Assembly (NCBI GenBank): GCA_015067185.1
Contig: SVMZ01000028.1
Coordinates: forward strand, 1 to 41,151
From: Oscillospiraceae bacterium
GTDB taxonomy: Bacteria; Bacillota; Clostridia; Oscillospirales; Ruminococcaceae
Direction of reading: 5' to 3'
DNA: 41,151 nucleotides
Position numbers and translations under genes: made by a program. A model generated the notes under the pieces. It was not told the origin of the DNA and searched no databases. It saw nothing but the letters and a program-made list of their open reading frames with translations. This document shows, piece by piece, positions 1 through 8,388 of this stretch. Every line of letters begins with the position of its first letter. Position 1 is the stretch's first letter.

Positions 1-387
1 GGAGAGGGTGTCGGTCATCATATCAAAGTGGCGGATATTCTGAAGTTTTAACCGCTGAGCCAGTGCATCGTTAATGCCGCCTGCCGCAAAATCCAGATTG
101 GTGTGGGCGCAGATGACGGTGATATCGTTTTTGATCAGTCCGGCATGCAGGCTGTCGGAGAAAAGAGATTTCAGCGGATGAAAGATGACAGGATGATGAG
201 AGAAAATGAGTTTTGCACCAAGGAAAACCGCCTCCTCCAAGGTGGCATTGGTCACATCAAGGGTGAGCAGAACACGGTTGGATTCGCAGGCGGGAGAGCC
301 GATCAACAGACCGGAATTGTCCCAATCTTCTGCGGTATTAAAGGGAGCGAGGGTGTTTATTGTATCATATAATGCAGATGCTTTCAA
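1..387 (-). CDS. Nif3-like dinuclear metal centre protein (DUF34), 5' part
   Basis: The first 129 codons of a Nif3/YqfO family protein; the gene runs off the left edge. Seen: the family pattern of an early DWDN segment, a SHHP metal-ligand motif around residue 64 and AHTNLD around residue 94. Nif3 proteins form toroidal hexamers with a two-metal site. They are often annotated as GTP cyclohydrolase I type 2, but the true role is unsettled. The start is a TTG, chosen because TGGAGGT lies 6 nt upstream and the reading frame closes just beyond. It is the third gene of an apparent trmK-comEA-like-nif3 operon; trmK and nif3 are neighbours in many Firmicutes. Confidence 0.9.
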   Translation of the reverse strand, partial: MKASALYDTINTLAPFNTAEDWDNSGLLIGSPACESNRVLLTLDVTNATLEEAVFLGAKLIFSHHPVIFHPLKSLFSDSLHAGLIKNDITVICAHTNLDFAAGGINDALAQRLKLQNIRHFDMMTDTLS

Positions 388-414
388 AAAAATACCTCCA
401 AACAGGTTGGGTGG

Positions 415-804
415 TCAATCGACCGTAATATAGGGAAGGATCTCTTCCAGCTTTTTCTCACCAATGCCGGTCACATGGATCAGTTCCTCGGTAGAGCGGA
501 AAAGCCCGTGCTCCCTGCGGTAATCCAATATAGCTTTGGCGGTGGCTTCACCTACACCGGGCAGTGTCATCAGTTCCAGGGCATCGGCGGTGTTGATGTT
601 GAGCAGGGAAGAGGAAGAGGATTCGGAAGATTCCGGATAGGTTACGGTGAGTGAAGTGCGGGTGGAAGGACGGACATTTTCTGCCGCAAAAGAAGGAAAG
701 GGATGTCCGATGGTAATAAAGGCAATTAAAACGACAAGGAGGATTGCCCCGCACAGAAGGATCAGGTGCTCGGGCTGAATGACGGTATCGCGTTTGTTGT
801 TCAT
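415..804 (-). CDS. ComEA-like helix-hairpin-helix protein, short form
   Basis: A 129-residue membrane-anchored DNA-binding protein. Residues 13-33 form one transmembrane helix, residues 55-66 a serine-rich linker, and residues 68-122 two helix-hairpin-helix motifs (LPGVGEATAKAIL and VTGIGEKKLEEI), the ComEA C-terminal fold. Full ComEA proteins also carry an SLBB domain between anchor and HhH; here it is missing. ComEA binds incoming double-stranded DNA at the cell surface during transformation, and this protein may do so in reduced form. The start was taken at 804 because GAGG precedes it by 9 nt. An upstream in-frame start at 906 would lie inside trmK. It begins 10 nt after the trmK stop, so it is probably co-transcribed. 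Confidence 0.85.
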   Translation of the reverse strand: MNNKRDTVIQPEHLILLCGAILLVVLIAFITIGHPFPSFAAENVRPSTRTSLTVTYPESSESSSSSLLNINTADALELMTLPGVGEATAKAILDYRREHGLFRSTEELIHVTGIGEKKLEEILPYITVD

Positions 805-814
805 CTGTTTTACC

Positions 815-1489
815 TCAAAGCAGCGAAGCGATCTGTTCGGCAAGAGCAAGCTGCTGACGGGATTCTTCGGCGTATCCGCCCTGCAAAAGCGATTTACCGA
901 CAGCAAGGCAGACCTGCCGTTGGTGTTCTATGTATTGTCTCTCGCGAGGGCCGGGATTTTCAGAGAGCTTGCCGGTGAGAAGAAAAAGGGCATCCGGTTC
1001 GCTGACATGGCCAGTGTAGCCGGCAGAGATGACGGTGTAGATATGTTTGCCCACAAAAGCGGCCTTTTCGCAGAAGATTTCAAAGCCGTTCCGGCAGAGA
1101 AAGGTGCGCAGTTCATCCGGCTTGCTCATGGGCTGCAGGATCAGCCTGACATCGGGGGAGCGAATCCATTCGGCAGCGGAGAGAATGTGGCAGATCAATT
1201 CGCCGCCCATGCCGGCAATGACGATATCGTCGGCGCAATGGGGGGACAGACCGTTCAGTCCATCGCACAGCACAAGAGAAATGCGGTCCTCCAGACCAGA
1301 GGCTGAGACGGTTTCGGCGGCGTTGGCGAGGGGCTGTTCGTTGATATCGCAGGCATATCCCGCTTTGGCAATGCCGCGCTCAACCAGGGAACAGATGAGA
1401 TAACCGTGGTCGGTTCCGATATCTGCAACAACAGAATCGCGGCGGACAAAAGAGGCGGCGGTTTCAAGACGTTCATCAAGATGGATCAT
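815..1489 (-). CDS. trmK: tRNA (adenine(22)-N1)-methyltransferase TrmK
   Basis: A 224-residue SAM-dependent methyltransferase that makes m1A22 in tRNA in Gram-positive bacteria. Seen: the SAM-binding motif VADIGTDHGYL at residues 21-31, CDINEQPL in the next strand, and the family motif IAGMGGELI near residue 90, which holds the target-adenine pocket. Length matches the family (about 225-240 aa). GGAGA sits 7 nt before the ATG. It leads the operon with the ComEA-like gene and nif3. Confidence 0.92.
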   Translation of the reverse strand: MIHLDERLETAASFVRRDSVVADIGTDHGYLICSLVERGIAKAGYACDINEQPLANAAETVSASGLEDRISLVLCDGLNGLSPHCADDIVIAGMGGELICHILSAAEWIRSPDVRLILQPMSKPDELRTFLCRNGFEIFCEKAAFVGKHIYTVISAGYTGHVSEPDALFLLTGKLSENPGPRERQYIEHQRQVCLAVGKSLLQGGYAEESRQQLALAEQIASLL

Positions 1490-1521
1490 AACGGTTCTCC
1501 AAACAGATGTTATTACAATAG

Positions 1522-1556
1522 AAGCCTCCGGTCAAACAATGCTTGACAGGAGGCTT
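1522..1556 (-). terminator. Hairpin after the DUF1858 gene
   Basis: An 8-bp perfect outer stem (1522-1529 with 1549-1556) with an inner GTCAA/TTGAC pairing, 19 nt past the DUF1858 stop. The following tract on the minus strand is only moderately T-rich, so termination may be partial and allow read-through into trmK. Confidence 0.55.
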
Positions 1557-1574
1557 GCTTGTGAAATTCCGAAA

Positions 1575-1778
1575 TTACTCAGCAAAGTGCTGGTTGAGCT
1601 TCTCGATAAGCTCTTCGGGATCTACGCCGTGAACCATGCAGGCCTGCTCAATGCTTTCGCCGCGTGCGGACGGGCAGCCGAGGCAATGCATTCCCATCTC
1701 AAGAAAATAGGGAGCGCAGGTTACATCGTGGTCAAGGATCTCGCCGATAAGAGTATCAGCAGTAACAACGAATGCCAT
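1575..1778 (-). CDS. DUF1858 domain protein, small redox-disulfide type
   Basis: A 67-residue cytoplasmic protein of the DUF1858 family (also called hybrid-cluster-protein-associated redox disulfide domain). It starts with the family pattern of ADTLIGEILD and carries the conserved cysteines in the HCLGCPSA segment (about residues 31-38), preceded by another Cys in DVTCAPYF. Members are thought to be thiol redox or metal-binding partners; the substrate is not known. GGAGG lies 8 nt before the ATG, and a near-consensus promoter is just upstream, so it heads its own transcript. Confidence 0.9.
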   Translation of the reverse strand: MAFVVTADTLIGEILDHDVTCAPYFLEMGMHCLGCPSARGESIEQACMVHGVDPEELIEKLNQHFAE

Positions 1779-1823
1779 ATTGATATCCTCCGTTTGTTTT
1801 TATGATAATATGATAACAAAACT

Positions 1824-1852
1824 ATTATACCCTAAAAATAAATATATTTCAA
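1824..1852 (-). promoter_or_regulatory. Vegetative-type promoter for the DUF1858 gene
   Basis: On the minus strand TTGAAA (1847-1852) and TATAAT (1824-1829) are separated by 17 bp, 46 bp upstream of the start codon. This is a close match to the sigma-A consensus. Confidence 0.75.
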
Positions 1853-1917
1853 CATCAAACACAAAGAAATTACGAAGGATTTTATTTTTTCGCTGTTACA
1901 GGCAGGGAGAGGGATAG

Positions 1918-2283
1918 CTATTCCTGCCAGCGCCATTGGGAGAAGTAACGGTTTTGCGAGAAGAGAATGTAGTCTTTGGTACAGTCATTGGAATATACCA
2001 GGAGAGCGCCCATCTGGTCGTCTTTCTCCTGCCGGAATCCCTGTTCCTGCATATAGAGGTCAAGAGATGCGGTGGTTTTGGCAACGATCACTTTAGGATA
2101 GGACTGTATTTCCGCATATTCGGCATCGGTAAATGTAATTTTCAACAGTCCGGCGGCAGCGGAAAAAGGATTGGCGGTATGGAAGGTCTGGAGAGAATAC
2201 AGAGAAGCAGCGGGAAGAAGGAAAAGGAGAACAAGGGAGACACAGATAATAATTTTAATTTCCGGCTTTCGTATCTTTCTCAT
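1918..2283 (-). CDS. Hypothetical membrane-anchored or secreted protein
   Basis: A 121-residue protein that I do not recognise. A basic N-terminus (MRKIRKPEIK) is followed by a hydrophobic helix at about residues 10-28. The rest (about 90 residues) would lie outside the membrane and looks like a small mixed alpha/beta domain. There is no lipobox cysteine. AGGAGG sits 8 nt before the ATG at 2283, which rules out the longer in-frame extension to 2553 that overlaps the neighbour. It is the last gene of a run of envelope genes (ABC permease, 42-aa ORF, YdcF, DUF1287), so an envelope role is likely but unproven. Confidence 0.75.
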   Translation of the reverse strand: MRKIRKPEIKIIICVSLVLLFLLPAASLYSLQTFHTANPFSAAAGLLKITFTDAEYAEIQSYPKVIVAKTTASLDLYMQEQGFRQEKDDQMGALLVYSNDCTKDYILFSQNRYFSQWRWQE

Positions 2284-2326
2284 GGAAAAAACCTCCTGTG
2301 TTTTGGTTGCCGTGGGGAGATGGGAA

Positions 2327-3019
2327 TCACTCGTGCCAGGGAACAAGGAGAGCGGGTTCAACAAAAGCGGCATCAAAGCGATAATGCCCGGTAACTTCGG
2401 AATAGGGGAGATAGTTTTCCTCTCGGTCAAGCTGACCGCCGTTATGGATAATGTAGGGCTGCCCATGGCGGTTGCGAAGGTCAGAGACGATGCCAATATG
2501 TTTGTTATCTTCAAAGATGACGATATCACCCGGCTGCCATTGTTCGAGATCATTGATGTCGTTGGTCAGCACAACGGCGTGCCCCTCTAAAAAGACACGC
2601 AGATTTCTGACACGGCGGAAATCGATATTTTTATCGCGGGTATCAATGCGGTAGGCTTTGGGACGGTTGACGATATCGTTATCCACCATATCACGGAGAG
2701 AATAACCCGCCTGTCGGAAAGCGCGCCATATCACATCGGTGCAGACTCCGATATCATCAGGAGGATAGCCGCCGGCATAGTAGGCATCGTCATAGGTGGG
2801 ATGATTTTCTGCATCCGCCTTTGCACCGAGAAGGAGATCGGTGTAGTCATCCGTACCGTTTTGGTTGAAATCCACGGTGCTGTATACCGTTTCAATGCCG
2901 AAATCTTCAGCAGAATAGGTGATGCCCGGAATAAGACGAAAACGCAGCATGGTCAAAAACGCAGCGGTAATAAACAGAATAATCGCGATATGCAGCAGAA
3001 TCAGTTTGAATTTTGACAT
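2327..3019 (-). CDS. DUF1287 domain protein, probable extracytoplasmic cysteine hydrolase
   Basis: A 230-residue protein with one N-terminal transmembrane helix (about residues 5-25) and a DUF1287 domain outside the membrane. Seen: GVCTDVIWRAFRQAG (the conserved Cys and its helix), WQPGDIVIF, HIGIVSD and a terminal HNG. These suit an NlpC/P60-like Cys-His arrangement, though activity of the family has not been clearly shown. GGAGC precedes the ATG by about 9 nt. It begins 34 nt after the YdcF stop and is followed by the 121-aa hypothetical, so the genes are likely co-expressed. Confidence 0.88.
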   Translation of the reverse strand: MSKFKLILLHIAIILFITAAFLTMLRFRLIPGITYSAEDFGIETVYSTVDFNQNGTDDYTDLLLGAKADAENHPTYDDAYYAGGYPPDDIGVCTDVIWRAFRQAGYSLRDMVDNDIVNRPKAYRIDTRDKNIDFRRVRNLRVFLEGHAVVLTNDINDLEQWQPGDIVIFEDNKHIGIVSDLRNRHGQPYIIHNGGQLDREENYLPYSEVTGHYRFDAAFVEPALLVPWHE

Positions 3020-3053
3020 AGGACATAAGCTCCATGGTTTGCGGTGCTGCAGG

Positions 3054-3725
3054 TCAGTCGTTGGTCAGGTCGCCGTTTCCGCTGACGGGGATTGCATCAC
3101 CGAGATAGGTGGGGGCAGGCTTCAGGAGGCAGAAGGCGAAATCCTTTACCCGTGCAAGAACCTCGCGCACCTCGCGGTTGACAGCACCAAAGTATCTGTG
3201 ATAATCGGAGGCAACGCCATAGGCATCGAGTCCAAAAGCCTCCGCAATATAAAGTGCGCGGTAAAGGTGATATTGCTGCGTTACAATGATAATTTTTTTT
3301 GCGCAAAATATTTCTTTGGCCCGGTAGATGCTCTCATAGGTAGAGAAGCCGGCGTGATCCATAAATACATCCTCGGAGGGGACCTCTTTGTCAAGGGCAT
3401 ACTGCTTCATGGAGGCCACTTCATTGTAATCCTCTCTGCCATGGTCGCCGCTCATGAGAAGCTTGGGGGCAGCGCCGTGCCGATAGAGTTCAACACCGCG
3501 CTGCAGCCTGTCGGACAGCATATCGCTGGGAGAACCATCGGAGTTGACGAGACAGCCCAGGACAAGAATACAGTCAGTGTCCTCCAGAGCAGCGGCCTCG
3601 GAAGGGGAGAGAATCCGCTCATCCACGGTGGCGCAGATATAGATGTTCAATGCGATGGCGCCGATTCCGATGAGGAGAACAAGACCAAAGAGAATGAGCA
3701 GCGCGTATAAAATAAATTTTTTCAT
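3054..3725 (-). CDS. YdcF/SanA/ElyC family membrane protein (DUF218)
   Basis: A 223-residue DUF218 protein: an N-terminal transmembrane helix (about residues 3-26), then the family core with DCILVLGC, a DMLSDRL stretch, LLMSGDHG and a TYESIYRAKE segment, ending in TQQYHLYRALYIA. SanA and ElyC homologues act in envelope integrity and peptidoglycan precursor metabolism in enterobacteria; the Gram-positive role is unknown. The start at 3725 is preferred over 3734: GAGGA is 9 nt from the first but directly against the second, and 3725 makes a 4-base overlap with the stop of the 42-aa ORF upstream. Confidence 0.85.
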   Translation of the reverse strand: MKKFILYALLILFGLVLLIGIGAIALNIYICATVDERILSPSEAAALEDTDCILVLGCLVNSDGSPSDMLSDRLQRGVELYRHGAAPKLLMSGDHGREDYNEVASMKQYALDKEVPSEDVFMDHAGFSTYESIYRAKEIFCAKKIIIVTQQYHLYRALYIAEAFGLDAYGVASDYHRYFGAVNREVREVLARVKDFAFCLLKPAPTYLGDAIPVSGNGDLTND

Positions 3726-3850
3726 GCGATCCATTCCTCGTTAAAATCGTGAAAGGCGTAGCCGCCGTTTCGGGGATGGAATAAACGGGAAAAGTATGCA
3801 GCGAGAAGCAGCGCTGCAGAGAAAAAGAGGAAAAATTTGAAGAATTTCAT
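3722..3850 (-). CDS. Small single-pass membrane protein, 42 aa
   Basis: A short ORF encoding 42 residues: a Phe/Leu-rich hydrophobic helix (about residues 2-21) followed by a polar tail with RNGGYAFHDFNEEW. The ATG at 3850 is preceded by AAAGGTG about 8-9 nt upstream. The TGA overlaps the ATG of the ydcF-like gene (ATGA), the usual arrangement for translational coupling, and the ORF starts 24 nt after the permease stop. The close packing on both sides is the main support. No homology is recognised. Confidence 0.6.
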   Translation of the reverse strand: MKFFKFFLFFSAALLLAAYFSRLFHPRNGGYAFHDFNEEWIA

Positions 3851-3874
3851 GACGGTCACACCTTTCATAAGTGA

Positions 3875-6553
3875 TCAGAGATTTTCGTTTTTCAGGGCAT
3901 CGATGGGGTTGTCGCGTTTGATTTTGCCCATAGAATACAGCATGGTTGCAAAAACAACGGCAAAAACGCTGAGCGCCGCAATACCCACTGCGCTGAATGG
4001 AGGGATAAAATCGGTGGTATATCCGTTGGCGATGGCAAGATGGATGAGGTAAGAGACAAAAACGGATACGGGAATACCGAACAGCAGAGCACGGGAGCCA
4101 TAGAGGATGCATTCAAAGTTCATCATGCGGTTGAAGCCGCGGGGTGTCATTCCCACAGATTTGAGCATGGCAAATTCTCTGCGGCGCAGGCTGATATTGG
4201 TGGAGATGGTATTGAACACGTTGGCTGCCGAGATGAGGGAGATCAGCACAATGAAGCCATAGGAGAATACCTTTATGATGATGACCATATTTCTTTCGGA
4301 TTCCACATTTTGCGCATAATCGACGAGAGATTGGGTATCAAAGCCGTTTTCTGCCAGCAGCTTTGTAAGAGAGTGAAAGCTGGAGGCATGGTTGGAGGAG
4401 GTGAAGAGAAATCGGTAGGAGACGGAGCGGACAGATTCGGGTAAAACGGCATCCTTGACGCTTTCGGGATAGAGCAGTACCGGACCGATGTTGTTGCGGT
4501 CGATATAGAAGGGAATATCGTAGATAACGGCACCGGAGCGAAGGGTGTAGTTTTGCAATACTTCTTCATCGGTGAGTTTGAGGATATCCTCGGGGTCATC
4601 GTTGCTTATATATTGATGTGTTGGTTCATCATCCTCTTCGTCATAGATTGCGCCGAAATAGCTGTAGCCCTCAATATCCTTTTCGTAGGTGGCTGTGCCG
4701 GAAAAAGTGCTCTGGGTGAGCACATTCAGTGAGACGTATTTTTCAAGATACTGGTCAAAAATGACGTTTCCGTCCAACGTGACCGCCAAAGGCTCGTCGG
4801 GATCGGTGAATCCTTTCTCTTTCAATTTATAAGTGTCCAAAAGCTCTTGGAATTTTGCATCGTTGATAAAATAAACCTGAACCGAGACGGCGCGGGTCTC
4901 GGAATCGCTTTCGGCAAAGTAGGAGAGATATTTCTCCGAAAGAACCGAAACAGGCAGATTCAAAACAATGGTGGAACGCATGATGTGGGCAGAATCGGTG
5001 ATATTCGTGGCGGTAGAGAGCAGTTCCAACAGTTCATCGGGCGTGGTCTCTGTCAGCTGTCCCTCACTGCAGCTGAACTGAATATCGTATTTGTTGGTGA
5101 GGTTGGTGTTTGTGGCCGCAGCCATCAGGTAGGAGGTAAATGCGGAGGTGGAGACAAACAGTACAATGCTCATAAACAGACTGAGCACGGTGGTGCGGTA
5201 CTTTTTGCGGTTGCGTTTGTAGTGTTTGCTGGCCAGCATACCGGGCAAACCGAACAGCTTATAGGTAAGGCGGGAGGTTTTTACCATGCGGCGCTTGATG
5301 CTGATGTCTCCGGTTTGACGGATTGCCTCCACGGCAGATACCTTTGTGGCACGGCGGGAAGGCACCCACGCAGAGATGAAAACTGTAATGAGTGCGATGA
5401 CCACGGCAAACACAACGGACAGAGGCGAAACGCAGATGCGCATGGGGAGAGGGGAACCGAGGAGAGAGGTGAATTTGTTGCCGATCAGCAAAAGGGTCAC
5501 GGTAATTCCGCCAATGCCGGAGAGAATACCGATGGGAATTCCCACGGCGCTGACGGCCAGTGCCTCAAAAAACACCATATGGCGCAGCTGTTTTTTGGTG
5601 GCACCAACAGAGGAGAGCAGACCAAACTGTTTGGTGCGTTCCGAAACAGAGATGGAAAAGGCGTTATAGATGAGGGAAACGGAGCCGAACATAATCAGCG
5701 CAATGAAGATGGCCGCCACACTGCGCAGCATTTTGCTGAAATTATCAAAACGGGAGATGCCGGAGTAGACCAGCACATCGGTGTTGTATCTGCCGGAAAG
5801 ATGGTTTTCTGCTGAGAAATCATAGACATCTTTGGCGTTTTTCATTTTGAAGTAGATATCGAATACGGCATCTTCGGCAGGAGATTCATCAGCGAGGGTG
5901 ATGACGGTGTAGCCGGGAGCGGAATATTCCTCAAAAGAGGGGCGCTCATAGAAGCCGACGACGGTATAGGTGCGGGTCTCGGTAATTTCCAGAGTTTCCT
6001 CCTGAACGACCGATTCACCCTGCACATAGATAAAGTTGGGGGTGGATTGGCCCAGAGAGAATCCGTCGCTCATTCTTTTACCCAGTTCAAGGGTCAGGGT
6101 GTCGCCCAGCTGACATTTTACACCGCCGTTGACATAGAGATGTTCGGGGAGGATAATCTCATCCGGAGAGGTGGGATAGCGGCCTGAGAGCAGGTAGATA
6201 GGCATGGTGGTTTCAAAATTTTGAGAAGCGCCGAGGAGATAAAGATAGGGTTTAAACTCGTTTTGACTGCCCTCTGCATAGGCATAGCCAAGCTGCTGCG
6301 CATATACAGCGCTCTCTATTTCGTCAGAAGAGGTGATGCATTCAAGCACGGCGCTGTCCGCATCAAAGGCGCTGCCGTGCCAGTCTCCGTCGTGATAGAC
6401 AGCGTTTTGCAGGGCATAGTTCTGCATGCTGGAAACGAAGGTGGTGACGGCGCAGATCATGGCGGCGGAGAGGATGATGCCGATGATGGTAACCAGCGTG
6501 CGGACTTTGTTTTTTTTCAGGGTTTCTAATGTTACTTTGTGGAAGATGTTCAT
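3875..6553 (-). CDS. ABC transporter permease with two FtsX-type units
   Basis: An 892-residue permease. Domains: TM1 at about 17-40 (KVRTLVTIIGIILSAA), a large extracytoplasmic region to about 270, a first FtsX unit with three helices (about 275-405, containing GLLSSVGATKKQL), a middle helix (about 450-475), a second extracytoplasmic region to about 765, and a second FtsX unit (about 770-885, with FAMLKSVGMTPRG). This is the duplicated MacB/FtsX layout of Gram-positive drug or peptide export and sensing systems, not the single large loop of BceB. The start overlaps the ATPase stop by 4 nt, so the two are one unit. The substrate cannot be read from sequence. Confidence 0.9.
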   Translation of the reverse strand: MNIFHKVTLETLKKNKVRTLVTIIGIILSAAMICAVTTFVSSMQNYALQNAVYHDGDWHGSAFDADSAVLECITSSDEIESAVYAQQLGYAYAEGSQNEFKPYLYLLGASQNFETTMPIYLLSGRYPTSPDEIILPEHLYVNGGVKCQLGDTLTLELGKRMSDGFSLGQSTPNFIYVQGESVVQEETLEITETRTYTVVGFYERPSFEEYSAPGYTVITLADESPAEDAVFDIYFKMKNAKDVYDFSAENHLSGRYNTDVLVYSGISRFDNFSKMLRSVAAIFIALIMFGSVSLIYNAFSISVSERTKQFGLLSSVGATKKQLRHMVFFEALAVSAVGIPIGILSGIGGITVTLLLIGNKFTSLLGSPLPMRICVSPLSVVFAVVIALITVFISAWVPSRRATKVSAVEAIRQTGDISIKRRMVKTSRLTYKLFGLPGMLASKHYKRNRKKYRTTVLSLFMSIVLFVSTSAFTSYLMAAATNTNLTNKYDIQFSCSEGQLTETTPDELLELLSTATNITDSAHIMRSTIVLNLPVSVLSEKYLSYFAESDSETRAVSVQVYFINDAKFQELLDTYKLKEKGFTDPDEPLAVTLDGNVIFDQYLEKYVSLNVLTQSTFSGTATYEKDIEGYSYFGAIYDEEDDEPTHQYISNDDPEDILKLTDEEVLQNYTLRSGAVIYDIPFYIDRNNIGPVLLYPESVKDAVLPESVRSVSYRFLFTSSNHASSFHSLTKLLAENGFDTQSLVDYAQNVESERNMVIIIKVFSYGFIVLISLISAANVFNTISTNISLRRREFAMLKSVGMTPRGFNRMMNFECILYGSRALLFGIPVSVFVSYLIHLAIANGYTTDFIPPFSAVGIAALSVFAVVFATMLYSMGKIKRDNPIDALKNENL

Positions 6554-7233
6554 CTGCGGATCACCTCATCCCGGGTGATTCTGCCGTCTTCAATGGCAAG
6601 GATCCGGTCTGCCTGCAGGGCAATGCTTTCGTCGTGGGTGATGATGATCAGGGTTTGATTGTATTTCTGGTTGGAATATTTGAGCAGTTCCACAATCTCC
6701 TGACTGTTTTTGCGGTCGAGATTTCCCGTGGGTTCATCCGCAAGCACAACGGCAGGGGCATTCATCAGGGCGCGTCCGATGGAGACCCGCTGCTGCTGTC
6801 CGCCGGAAAGCTGATTGGGCAGGTGGTTTTCCCTTCCCTTGAGGTCAAGGGTGGTCAAAAGTTCCTCCAGGCGTTCCTGGTTTACTTTTTGTCCATCCAT
6901 CAGCACCGGAAGGGTAATATTTTCCGTTACATTCAGAACAGGAATCAGGTTGTAAAACTGGTATATCAGCCCTACCTGACGGCGGCGAAAGATGGCCAGC
7001 TGCTCATCATTTTGAGCATAGACATCGTTTCCGTCCATATAGACTTTTCCGGAGGTAGGCTTGTCCACGCCGCCGAGAATATGCAGCAGGGTGGATTTTC
7101 CCGAGCCGGAGGGACCGATAATGGCAATAAAATCCCCTTTGTTTACGGAAAAGGACACATGGTCAAGGGCGGTCACCCGGTTTTCGCCGGAACCATAGGT
7201 TTTGCAAAGATTTTCAACGCGAAGTATTTCCAT
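6550..7233 (-). CDS. ABC transporter ATP-binding protein, MacB/LolD/BceA type
   Basis: A 227-residue ATPase. Walker [10 protein letters not shown] at 40-48, Q-loop Gln92, signature LSGGQ at 142-146, Walker B VVLADEP near 162-168 and the H-loop in IITHD near residue 200 are all intact. The motif set, including DEPTGNLD, is that of the MacB/LolD/BceA group, which drive mechanotransmission-type permeases. AAGGAG lies 8 nt before the ATG. It overlaps the permease gene by ATGA and is preceded by its own regulated promoter at 7265-7307. Confidence 0.94.
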   Translation of the reverse strand: MEILRVENLCKTYGSGENRVTALDHVSFSVNKGDFIAIIGPSGSGKSTLLHILGGVDKPTSGKVYMDGNDVYAQNDEQLAIFRRRQVGLIYQFYNLIPVLNVTENITLPVLMDGQKVNQERLEELLTTLDLKGRENHLPNQLSGGQQQRVSIGRALMNAPAVVLADEPTGNLDRKNSQEIVELLKYSNQKYNQTLIIITHDESIALQADRILAIEDGRITRDEVIRR

Positions 7234-7264
7234 ATTGGTTGCTCCTTTTGTGTTCTATGGGGAT

Positions 7265-7307
7265 ATTGTAGCGCTTTCAGGTGACGGGACGGTGACCGGA
7301 AAATGAC
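7265..7307 (-). promoter_or_regulatory. Promoter of the ABC operon with three 11-bp-spaced GTCA boxes
   Basis: On the minus strand a TACAAT -10 (7265-7270) lies 31 nt upstream of the ATPase ATG. There is no recognisable -35. In its place are three direct repeats of GTCA (plus-strand TGAC at 7282, 7293 and 7304), exactly 11 bp apart. An 11-bp period puts the boxes on one face of the helix and is typical of OmpR-family binding sites. The adjacent regulator (8385-9056) is the obvious candidate activator. Confidence 0.6.
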
Positions 7308-7355
7308 AAAAACGTCACTGAAACAAGAGAGAAGAGGAGATGTGAAAAAAACAGG

Positions 7356-7384
7356 ACGTGAACCGCCCGCAGAGGGGTTCACGT
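7356..7384 (-). terminator. Intrinsic terminator after the histidine kinase gene
   Basis: A 9-bp perfect stem (7356-7364 with 7376-7384) whose 5' arm touches the kinase stop codon, followed on the minus strand by seven T residues after CCTG. It separates the regulator-kinase transcript from the ABC operon, which has its own promoter. Confidence 0.75.
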
Positions 7385-8388
7385 CAGATGGTTCCCTGAT
7401 AGAAGCGGATGGTAAAACGCGCCCCTTTTTCCGGGAGATTTTCTGCTTTGATGCTGCCGTTCTGGGCAGAGATGATGGTTCTTGCAAGAGCAAGACCGAT
7501 GCCGAAGCTTTTATCGTTGGAATTTTCGCCTTTATAGAAGCGCTCGAAAATATGAGGAAGATCTGCTTTGGAGATCCCGGTGCCGTCATCGGTAATGATG
7601 ATCTCGGTAAAAAGGGGATTTTCAATGGCAGAAATGCGGATATTTCCCGCATCGGGCGTGTGCTCCATGCAGTTTTTTATAATGTTTCCCAGAGCCTCAC
7701 AAGTCCAGGAGATGTCGCCGGTGAAGCTGCCCTCTGCAGAGATAGTCAGCGCTTGCCCCCGCAGTTCCATGGGAATAAGCAGGGGGGAGACAGAGCGGTT
7801 GAGCAGCTCCTGAAGAGGAATATCTTCTTTTTTAAAGGTGACCGTTCCCGCATCCAGTTTGGAGATTTTGAGAAGAGCCGTGATGAGCCACTCGATCCGT
7901 GAAAGCAGCCCGAACAGTTCATTGGAGAGACGGATGCGCTGTTCATCGGAGAGATTTGGCTCCGACAGCATGGAAACCAGCAGGTTGATGGAGGTGAGCG
8001 GTGTGCGGATCTGATGAGAGATATCGGCCAGCGAATCGGCCAGCAGCACTTTGTCATCCAGCAGCTGTTGCTGCTGCTCCCGCAGACGAACAGTCATTTT
8101 GGAAATTTCACTTTGCAGAATGGAAAGCTCGCCCTCGGCATATTTTTCAAGAGGGAGGGAGCCTCCGCTGTGAAGAATGGTGTCGAGATCGGCGGAGAGC
8201 TCAGATATTTTTTTGTAGCGCATATAGGTGAAAAGCAGATGCAGAGAGGTGAAAACCATGCACAGCAAAAGTGTGAACAACCCAAATTTTCCGTCATACA
8301 GCCATGCTGCCAGAGAGGCGGCAAGGGAGAGCAGAAGATAGATGATAAGGTTTTCACGGACTTCGGGGTTTCTGAAAAATTTTATCAT
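7384..8388 (-). CDS. Sensor histidine kinase with minimal extracellular loop
   Basis: A 334-residue kinase. Two helices at about 13-31 and 36-55 are joined by only a few residues (YDGKFG), so it lacks a periplasmic-type sensor domain and resembles the intramembrane-sensing kinases that work with ABC transporters. DHp motif ISHQIRTPL has the phospho-acceptor His125. The ATPase domain has the N box GNIIKNCMEHT (234-244), G1 DDGTGIS (267-273), F box FERFYKG and G2 GIGLALA (296-302). The ATG overlaps the stop of the regulator gene (ATGA). It probably senses the transporter or its substrate, but the ligand is unknown. Confidence 0.92.
   Translation of the reverse strand: MIKFFRNPEVRENLIIYLLLSLAASLAAWLYDGKFGLFTLLLCMVFTSLHLLFTYMRYKKISELSADLDTILHSGGSLPLEKYAEGELSILQSEISKMTVRLREQQQQLLDDKVLLADSLADISHQIRTPLTSINLLVSMLSEPNLSDEQRIRLSNELFGLLSRIEWLITALLKISKLDAGTVTFKKEDIPLQELLNRSVSPLLIPMELRGQALTISAEGSFTGDISWTCEALGNIIKNCMEHTPDAGNIRISAIENPLFTEIIITDDGTGISKADLPHIFERFYKGENSNDKSFGIGLALARTIISAQNGSIKAENLPEKGARFTIRFYQGTI

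Noticed and set aside
2284..2553. N-terminal extension of the 121-aa hypothetical
   Set aside because: It overlaps the DUF1287 gene out of frame, and AGGAGG directly precedes the ATG at 2283.
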